Source: Winogradskyella forsetii
GTDB lineage: Bacteria; Bacteroidota; Bacteroidia; Flavobacteriales; Flavobacteriaceae
Direction of reading: 5' to 3'
NCBI RefSeq assembly: GCF_013394595.1
Contig: NZ_CP053348.1
Coordinates: 3,250,001-3,314,000 of the forward strand
Length of the DNA stretch: 64,000 nt
The position numbers and the translations under genes were made by a program. The notes beneath the pieces are model-generated. The model made no database searches. It was not told the origin of the DNA and saw only the letters and a program-made list of their open reading frames with translations. Each line of letters starts with the position of its first letter. The first letter of the stretch is position 1. Below, piece after piece: positions 58,454 to 64,000 of the stretch.

Positions 58454-59563
58454 TTAAAGCTTATCAATAACTTTACTCAATCGTACCGTAATTTCTTCAA
58501 TACTACCAACACCATCAACACCAAAATACTTTTCTTGCTCAGCATAATAATCTTTTAGAATCGCTGTTTTATTGTAGTATTCCTTAATTCGGTTTCTAAT
58601 TATACGTTCATCGGCATCATCTGCTCTTCCGCTGGTTTGTCCTCTTTCAAGCAAACGTTTTACCAAAACCTCATCATCAACTTCCAAAGCTACCATGGCA
58701 TTAATTTGGGAATCTTTGCTATCCATTAATTCATCTAACGCTTTGGCCTGTGCATTGGTTCTTGGGAAACCATCAAAGATAAACCCATTGGCTCCCGTAT
58801 TTTTCTCCACCTCTTTATTCAACATGTCAATAGTAACTTGGTCTGGCACTAATTCTCCTTTGTCCATATAGGATTTCGCCAACATTCCTAAAGCTGTTTC
58901 GTTTTTAATGTTGAATCTAAACACATCGCCTGTTGAAATATGGATTAAATCGTATTTCTCCTTTAAGAAATTAGCTTGTGTTCCTTTACCTGCACCGGGA
59001 GGGCCAAATAGCACTAAGTTTGTCATGTGTTGTGTGGTTTTTAATTGATATACGTCTGGCAAATCCCGTCCTAAGCCGTCGTAATCCAAGCCGTAGCCAA
59101 CGATGAACTTATTCGGAATTTCCATTCCAACGTAATGAAGTTTAAAATCTTTATTGTAAGCCTCAGGTTTGTAAAACAAGGTTGCGATAAGCAATTGTTT
59201 TACATTTTCGTTTTCAAAAATACGATGTACTTCTTCTAATGTGTTTCCCGAATCTATGATGTCTTCTAAAATAACGACCGTTCTTCCCGTTAAATCTTGG
59301 GTCAAACCAATGAGGCGTTGTATATCTTCGGTTGACTTTACACCTTCATACGACGCTAATTTGATAAACGTGACTTCGCAAGGTTTTGGGTATTTCTTTA
59401 CGAAATCGCTCACCAACATAAATGAACCATTCAAAATACCAACAAAAACAGGAACTTCGTCTCCTAAATCTGCTGCAATAGCATCTGCCATTTTCTGTAC
59501 AGCAGTATCTATTTCTTTCTCTGAAATGAAGGGTTTGAAATGTAAATCGTGAAGCTTGATCAA
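58454..59563 (-). CDS. adk: Fused hypoxanthine phosphoribosyltransferase-adenylate kinase
   Basis: 369 residues. The N-terminal part (about 1-178) is an HPRT: VILEDIIDSGNTLEEV is the PRPP-binding loop and KFIVGYGLDYDG the base-binding end. The C-terminal part (about 181-369) is adenylate kinase: GPPGAGKGTQ P-loop, FDGFPRTNAQAKAL and a short LID (GRADDADE) lacking the zinc-finger form. It joins purine salvage (hypoxanthine or guanine to nucleotide) to AMP/ADP balance in one cytosolic protein. The start is TTG 59563. I recall this fusion from other Flavobacteriaceae. Confidence 0.92.
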   Translation of the reverse strand: MIKLHDLHFKPFISEKEIDTAVQKMADAIAADLGDEVPVFVGILNGSFMLVSDFVKKYPKPCEVTFIKLASYEGVKSTEDIQRLIGLTQDLTGRTVVILEDIIDSGNTLEEVHRIFENENVKQLLIATLFYKPEAYNKDFKLHYVGMEIPNKFIVGYGLDYDGLGRDLPDVYQLKTTQHMTNLVLFGPPGAGKGTQANFLKEKYDLIHISTGDVFRFNIKNETALGMLAKSYMDKGELVPDQVTIDMLNKEVEKNTGANGFIFDGFPRTNAQAKALDELMDSKDSQINAMVALEVDDEVLVKRLLERGQTSGRADDADERIIRNRIKEYYNKTAILKDYYAEQEKYFGVDGVGSIEEITVRLSKVIDKL

Positions 59564-59658
59564 AACGGAATTATTTTAGAATGGCGAAGATAATCAATTT
59601 GATTGATGATTGACGATTTTTTGATTTACGAATTTCAATGGTTGTCTCATTTTTACCT

Positions 59659-59666
59659 TATTTTTG
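59659..59666 (+). promoter_or_regulatory. -7 element of purK
   Basis: TATTTTTG is a perfect TAnnTTTG, giving a leader of about 120 nt that includes two hairpins. No TTG at -33 was found. Confidence 0.5.
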
Positions 59667-59708
59667 TAGTGAAAAAATGAATCTAAAGCTCTGAAAAGGT
59701 TCCTTTAT

Positions 59709-59727
59709 TTTCCGAAAGCTTCGGAAA
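59709..59727 (+). other. Hairpin in the purK leader
   Basis: TTTCCGAA pairs perfectly with TTCGGAAA around AGC. It lies 33 nt ahead of the second leader hairpin and has no T-run. No purine-riboswitch core could be recognised around it. Confidence 0.5.
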
Positions 59728-59759
59728 TCTAAGACAAAGTATTAATAAATTAAAAAGGT

Positions 59760-59777
59760 TTCCCATTTTCATGGGAA
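59760..59777 (+). other. TCCC...GGGA leader hairpin before purK
   Basis: TTCCCAT pairs perfectly with ATGGGAA around TTTC, 12 nt ahead of the ATG at 59790. Same design as the hairpins at miaB and groEL. Confidence 0.65.
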
Positions 59778-59789
59778 CAACTAAAGTTG

Positions 59790-60944
59790 ATGAACTATTT
59801 TTCTTCAAATTTTAAACTCGGTATTCTTGGTGGTGGCCAATTGGGCAAAATGATGCTTTATGACACACGCAAATTCGATATTTACACTTGTGTTTTAGAC
59901 CCCAGTAAAGATGCTCCATCTCGACTGGCTTGCGATGAATTTACCGTTGGCGATTTAATGGATTATGACACCGTTGTCAACTTCGGAAAAGATGTTGATG
60001 TCCTCACGTTTGAAATTGAAAACGTCAATGTTGATGCCTTAGAAACCCTTGAACAAAAGGGCGTAAAGGTGTTTCCGTCTTCTAAAACGTTACGGATCAT
60101 TCAGAATAAAGCCACCCAGAAATTATTTTATCGCGATCATGATATTCCAACAGCTGAATTTTCAAGATTTGCGTATTCCTCGGAAATTGATGAAGCTGTT
60201 GAAAATGGTGGATTAAGCTATCCGTTTGTTTGGAAAAGCGCACGGTTTGGTTATGATGGCACAGGTGTGAAAGTCGTAAGAAAAGAAGAAGATTTAACCG
60301 ATTTACCTAATGTGGAATGCATAACCGAAAAATTGATTCCGTTTAAAAATGAATTGGCGGTCATCGTTGCCCGAAATGAACAAGGCGATCTAAAAACCTA
60401 TCCTGTTGTGGAGATGGAATTTCATCCTGAGGCCAACCAAGTTGAGTATGTGATTTGTCCGGCTAGAATTCCTAATGAAATTGCTAAAAAAGCAGAATTT
60501 ATCGCTTTGAGAGTGGCAGACGCTTTCAAACATGTCGGTTTGTTGGCTGTTGAAATGTTCCAGACTGAAACTGACGAGATTTTAGTCAATGAAGTGGCAC
60601 CAAGGCCTCATAATTCTGGTCATTACAGTATTGAAGCCAGTTACACTTCACAGTTTGAACAGCAATTAAGATGTATTCTGGGTTTACCATTGGGTAATAC
60701 CGAAAGTAAAGTTGCTGGCGTAATGGTGAATCTGGTTGGAGCAGAAAACCATACCGGAAATGTGGTCTATAAAAATATTGAACACATATTGGCTATGGAA
60801 GGTGTAACGCCACATATCTATGGCAAAAAGCAAACGCGACCATTTCGGAAAATGGGACATGTTACTATTGTAAATAAAGATGTTGCTGTAGCTAGAGAAA
60901 TTGCTGAAAAAGTAAAGGGTAGTATTGAGGTAATTAGTGAATAG
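59790..60944 (+). CDS. purK: 5-(carboxyamino)imidazole ribonucleotide synthase
   Basis: 384 residues from ATG 59790 (an in-frame TTG precedes it by 3 nt). ATP-grasp enzyme: LGILGGGQLGKMM at the N-terminus, FVWKSARFGYDGTGV for ATP binding and NEVAPRPHNSGHYSIE for Mg/substrate. It carboxylates aminoimidazole ribonucleotide at N5, and PurE then shifts the carboxyl. purE lies 633 bp downstream, separated by a RhuM/Fic remnant. Confidence 0.96.
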   Translation: MNYFSSNFKLGILGGGQLGKMMLYDTRKFDIYTCVLDPSKDAPSRLACDEFTVGDLMDYDTVVNFGKDVDVLTFEIENVNVDALETLEQKGVKVFPSSKTLRIIQNKATQKLFYRDHDIPTAEFSRFAYSSEIDEAVENGGLSYPFVWKSARFGYDGTGVKVVRKEEDLTDLPNVECITEKLIPFKNELAVIVARNEQGDLKTYPVVEMEFHPEANQVEYVICPARIPNEIAKKAEFIALRVADAFKHVGLLAVEMFQTETDEILVNEVAPRPHNSGHYSIEASYTSQFEQQLRCILGLPLGNTESKVAGVMVNLVGAENHTGNVVYKNIEHILAMEGVTPHIYGKKQTRPFRKMGHVTIVNKDVAVAREIAEKVKGSIEVISE

Positions 60945-61012
60945 TTTTTGAATATTAAATTTTGAACTTGTTCAAAAAACGCACAGGTTCAGATTTTCTA
61001 ATGTAGTTATAT

Positions 61013-61037
61013 AACTACCGAGGAATTCTCGGTAGTT
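61013..61037 (+). other. Perfect 10-bp inverted repeat after purK
   Basis: AACTACCGAG pairs with CTCGGTAGTT around GAATT, 69 nt past the purK stop. It is not followed by a T-run. It may be a weak terminator or a scar of the insertion that brought the RhuM/Fic gene. Confidence 0.45.
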
Positions 61038-61103
61038 CAAAACTATTATTTAGGCATTAAAGATTTTCATTGAGTTAACTAATGAATAAACATTGAATAT
61101 ATT

Positions 61104-61585
61104 TTGAATGAAATTCTTATATATAAAAATGACAATCAAATAGAGGTTGAAGTGACCTATGTAAATGATTCTTTATGGCTTAATCTCAATCAAATTGGAG
61201 CGTTATTTGGACGTGACAAATCTGTAATATCAAGACACATAAAAAATCTTTACAAGGACAATGAACTTTCTGAAAAAGCAACTGTTGCAAAAAATGCAAC
61301 AGTTCAATTAGAAGGAAATAGAAAAGTATCGAGGAAAAAGCAGCTAATCTTCTCTATTTAGTAGTTAAAAATCATTCTTTTACAGATGGCAATAAACGTA
61401 TTGCTGCTTGGTTATTTGTTTGGTACCTTAATGAAAACAATTATCTATATACTGTTAACGGAATCAAAAAAATTGGCAATGACACTTTAGTTGCCTTAAC
61501 TTTGATGATTGCAGAAAGTAATCCGAAGGAAAAAGAACTGCTAATCAATGTGATTATAAATTTAATTAACACCGATAATGAGTAA
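61104..61585 (+). pseudogene. RhuM/Fic-DOC family gene with a large internal deletion
   Basis: The first part (61104-61361, TTG start) encodes the RhuM-like N-terminus: WLNLNQIGALFGRDKSVISRHI and NATVQLEGNRKV. In a different frame from about 61330 to TAA 61583-61585 it continues with EEKAANLLYLVVKNHSFTDGNKRIAA, the C-terminal Fic/DOC AMPylation-type motif, and 60 more residues. A full protein of this type is about 300 residues or more, so roughly the middle two thirds is gone, with a frame change at the junction. The tail overlaps the purE start by 8 nt. Former function: toxin-like nucleotidyl transfer, mobile between genomes. Confidence 0.75.
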
Positions 61586-62057
61586 AGTAGCCATAATAAT
61601 GGGAAGTAAAAGCGATTTGCCAGTAATGCAAGACGCCATAGATATATTACAAGGCTTTGATATTGAAATTGAAGTTGATATCGTTTCCGCACATCGAACA
61701 CCCGAAAAATTATTCGAATTCAGTAAAAACGCTCACAAAAGAGGTATTAAAGTTATTATTGCTGGTGCTGGAGGCGCTGCACATTTACCAGGCATGGTGG
61801 CTTCATTATCGCCATTACCCATAATTGGAGTACCTGTAAAAAGCAGTAATTCTATTGATGGTTGGGATTCCGTATTGTCTATTCTACAAATGCCTGGAGG
61901 CGTTCCAGTTGCTACGGTTGCCCTTAATGGCGCAAAAAATGCTGGAATTCTAGCTGCCCAGATTTTAGGCACTTCCGATACCTGTATTCTGGATAAAATA
62001 ATGGTTTATAAGGAAGGCTTAAAAGCAAAGGTTATAGATTCTGCAAAAGACCTATAA
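61578..62057 (+). CDS. purE: N5-carboxyaminoimidazole ribonucleotide mutase
   Basis: 159 residues, class I PurE. MGSKSDLPVMQDA, the catalytic SAHRTPEKL (His) and AGAGGAAHLPGM are intact. Octameric cytosolic enzyme that converts N5-CAIR from PurK to CAIR in purine synthesis. The ATG at 61578 overlaps the last codons of the Fic remnant, so the deleted gene now lies between two purine genes and may still couple purE translation. Confidence 0.97.
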   Translation: MSKVAIIMGSKSDLPVMQDAIDILQGFDIEIEVDIVSAHRTPEKLFEFSKNAHKRGIKVIIAGAGGAAHLPGMVASLSPLPIIGVPVKSSNSIDGWDSVLSILQMPGGVPVATVALNGAKNAGILAAQILGTSDTCILDKIMVYKEGLKAKVIDSAKDL

Positions 62058-62085
62058 AGAAGCCTCAACTCCCGTTGAAGCTTCT
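62058..62085 (+). terminator. Hairpin after purE
   Basis: AGAAGCCTCAAC pairs with GTTGAAGCTTCT (one C-A mismatch in 12 bp, TCCC loop) directly after the purE stop. The T-tail is poor, so termination may be partial. Confidence 0.6.
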
Positions 62086-62220
62086 AGCTATTAACCAACT
62101 CTACTTTTACATTATTTAATGTGCAAGTACTATAACTAAGATACAAAATATTCTACGGTTGATTATCATAAAATTAGTTAAAATTCAGATTATCAACTAT
62201 TTAACATAAATTAACAACAA

Positions 62221-64000
62221 ATGACAATTCTCAATAAACCATTCAATACACCATACAATACTGCTCCTTTTTCAAAAATAAAAACCGAGGATTTTATGCC
62301 TGCTTTTAAAGTAGCCATTAATAAAGCAAAAGCTGAAATTGATGACATTACCGCAAACAGCGAAGCACCAACTTTTGAAAACACTATTGAAGCCTTGGAT
62401 TACTCTGGCGAAGAGTTAGACCGTATTTCCAGTATTTTCTTTAACTTGAATTCGGCCGAGACCAACGATGAAATTCAGAACATAGCCCAAGAAGTTTCCC
62501 CTCTACTTTCAGAATTCAGCAATGATATTACGTTGAATGAAGCATTATTTAAGCGTGTAAAAGCCGTTTACGATTCAAAATCAAATTTAGATTTAACCAT
62601 AGAGCAAGACACTCTTCTCGATAAGAAATACAAAGGCTTTTCTATAAATGGCGCCAATTTACCCGACGATAAGAAAGAAAAATTACGTGCTATTGACAAA
62701 GAATTAAGCCAGTTAAAATTAAAATTTGGTGAGCATGTTTTAGCCGAGACCAATAAATATGAAATGCACCTAACCGACGAAGCCGATGTGTCCGGTTTAC
62801 CTGATGGTGCCAAAGAAGCCGCAAAACAATTAGCGGAAAGTAAAGATAAAGACGGCTGGTTGATTACTTTAGATTATCCGAGCTATATTCCATTTATGAC
62901 TTATGCCGATAATCGTGAATTACGCGAAGAACTATCAAAGGCAGCGGGAAGTAAAGGGTTTCATAATGATAAATTGGACAATCAGGATATTGTGCTGAAA
63001 ATTGCAAATTTAAGATTTGAGCGTGCTCAACTTTTAGGCTACAAAACGCATGCCCATTTTGTACTGGAAGAACGCATGGCAGAAACACCAGCAAACGTAA
63101 AGTCATTTTTAAACGAATTATTAGAAAAAGCCAAACCAGCTGCAAAAGACGAATTCAAAAAACTTGAAGACTTCGCAAAAGACCTAGACGGTGTAGACCA
63201 GCTTCAAAAATGGGATTCCGGTTATTATTCTGAAAAGTTGAAACAAAAGTTGTTCGATCTGGACGATGAAAAACTGAAACCTTATTTTAAATTGGAAAAT
63301 GTCATCAATGGTGCCTTTACGATTGCCAATAAATTATTTGGATTACAGTTTGAAGAAATTGATTCCATAGACAAATATCATGAGGACGTTTTAATCTATA
63401 AAGTCACTGATGCAGACGGAGAGTTGGTTTCCATTTTTTATGCCGATTTCTTTCCAAGAGCTGGAAAACGAAATGGTGCTTGGATGACCTCTTATAAACC
63501 GCAAATGATTAAGGCTGGTAAAAATGAAAGACCTCATGTCTCTATAGTTTGCAACTTTACAAAACCGACAAAAAGCAAACCGTCTTTATTAACTTTTAAT
63601 GAAGTGACAACCCTGTTTCACGAATTTGGCCATGCACTTCATGGCATGTTGGCCAACACCACTTACCCAAGTTTATCGGGTACAAGTGTGTATTGGGATT
63701 TTGTGGAATTACCAAGTCAGGTGTTAGAAAATTGGTGTTATGAAGAAGAATCTTTAAAATTATTCGCTACACATTATGAAACAGGTGAAGTCATCCCAAT
63801 GGAACTTATTGAAAAAATAAAAGCCTCATCAACGTTTCATGAGGGCATGCAAACCCTTCGTCAGTTGAGTTTTGGTTTGTTGGATATGAGCTGGCATGGT
63901 ATTGACCCTTCTAAAATCCAAGATGTAAAAGTGCACGAAGTTCAAGCCTTTGGAAACACCAATTTGTACCCTGAAGTACCAGAGAATTGCATGAGCACCT
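62221..64000 (+). CDS. M3-family metallopeptidase (oligopeptidase A/Dcp type), C-terminus beyond the window
   Basis: From ATG 62221 the frame is open to the window end (593 codons; a complete member is about 670-700). The zinc-binding HEFGHALHG motif lies at residues 467-475, with the downstream Glu-containing FVELPSQ at the expected place. The N-terminal helical domain has the family opening PFNTPYNTAPF. No signal peptide was seen, so it is probably a cytosolic or periplasmic oligopeptide-degrading enzyme. The end of the gene lies outside the window. Confidence 0.92.
   Translation, partial: MTILNKPFNTPYNTAPFSKIKTEDFMPAFKVAINKAKAEIDDITANSEAPTFENTIEALDYSGEELDRISSIFFNLNSAETNDEIQNIAQEVSPLLSEFSNDITLNEALFKRVKAVYDSKSNLDLTIEQDTLLDKKYKGFSINGANLPDDKKEKLRAIDKELSQLKLKFGEHVLAETNKYEMHLTDEADVSGLPDGAKEAAKQLAESKDKDGWLITLDYPSYIPFMTYADNRELREELSKAAGSKGFHNDKLDNQDIVLKIANLRFERAQLLGYKTHAHFVLEERMAETPANVKSFLNELLEKAKPAAKDEFKKLEDFAKDLDGVDQLQKWDSGYYSEKLKQKLFDLDDEKLKPYFKLENVINGAFTIANKLFGLQFEEIDSIDKYHEDVLIYKVTDADGELVSIFYADFFPRAGKRNGAWMTSYKPQMIKAGKNERPHVSIVCNFTKPTKSKPSLLTFNEVTTLFHEFGHALHGMLANTTYPSLSGTSVYWDFVELPSQVLENWCYEEESLKLFATHYETGEVIPMELIEKIKASSTFHEGMQTLRQLSFGLLDMSWHGIDPSKIQDVKVHEVQAFGNTNLYPEVPENCMST

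Noticed and set aside
59659-59789. Purine riboswitch ahead of purK
   Set aside because: Two simple hairpins are present, but no three-way junction or conserved riboswitch core could be found.

Overview
The window is AT-rich and comes from a member of the Bacteroidota, almost certainly a (probably marine) Flavobacteriaceae. The evidence is gliding/type IX secretion genes gldKLMN, a SusC/SusD fructan utilization locus with a hybrid two-component regulator, exosortase XrtF with its partner, an HPRT-adenylate kinase fusion, and promoters of the TTG-N17-23-TAnnTTTG type instead of E. coli-like -35/-10 boxes. No Shine-Dalgarno-like spacing was needed to choose starts, and several genes can only start at TTG or GTG.

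Layout: 1-3.9 kb is a decayed or accessory edge with a truncated lipoprotein, a Skp/OmpH-like protein, a transposase-like scrap, two short-chain dehydrogenases and a frameshifted alpha/beta hydrolase. 4.0-19.2 kb is a co-directional (minus strand) fructan locus: HTCS sensor/regulator, MFS sugar importer, exo-acting GH32, SusC, SusD, a second divergent GH32-like lipoprotein, a DUF4960 surface glycan-binding protein and a PfkB-type fructokinase. Together these could bind, cut, import, phosphorylate and sense levan- or inulin-type fructan. An initiator tRNA-Met lies just upstream. 19.8-28.6 kb holds an LRR protein, a CPXCG protein, a tripartite RND efflux system and an ABC-F ATPase. 28.7-30.4 kb holds a DUF983 protein and an FAD oxidoreductase on either side of a heptamer-repeat region. 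30.5-39.1 kb is gldKLMN, with an arginase-fold protein that has lost metal ligands and topoisomerase I in the same orientation.

40.7-47.9 kb is a plus-strand housekeeping block: miaB, a receiver-less sigma-54 activator, a small protein, lptE, a TPR protein, secG and groES-groEL. 49.3-53.4 kb is a minus-strand metal-handling cluster: HYC_CC_PP protein, HMA-MauE fusion, TonB-dependent receptor and periplasmic HMA protein. 53.4-59.6 kb has XrtF and partner, a GAF/free-Met-sulfoxide reductase, an SDR, a DUF4136 protein, a Kv-type channel, Obg and the HPRT-Adk fusion. 59.8-64 kb has purK, a collapsed RhuM/Fic pseudogene, purE and the start of an M3 peptidase that runs off the right edge.

Beyond genes, the window has recurring non-coding structure: short TCCC...GGGA hairpins directly ahead of at least four plus-strand start codons and, in weaker form, ahead of obg; ACTKNNN heptamer arrays in two convergent gene gaps; and a dispersed ~46-bp repeat in two opposite-orientation copies. 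No CRISPR array, prophage or intact insertion sequence was seen. The best candidates for under-described biology are the 5'-leader hairpin family, the degenerate arginase-fold protein tied to the gliding locus, and the four-gene HMA/TonB/MauE cluster.
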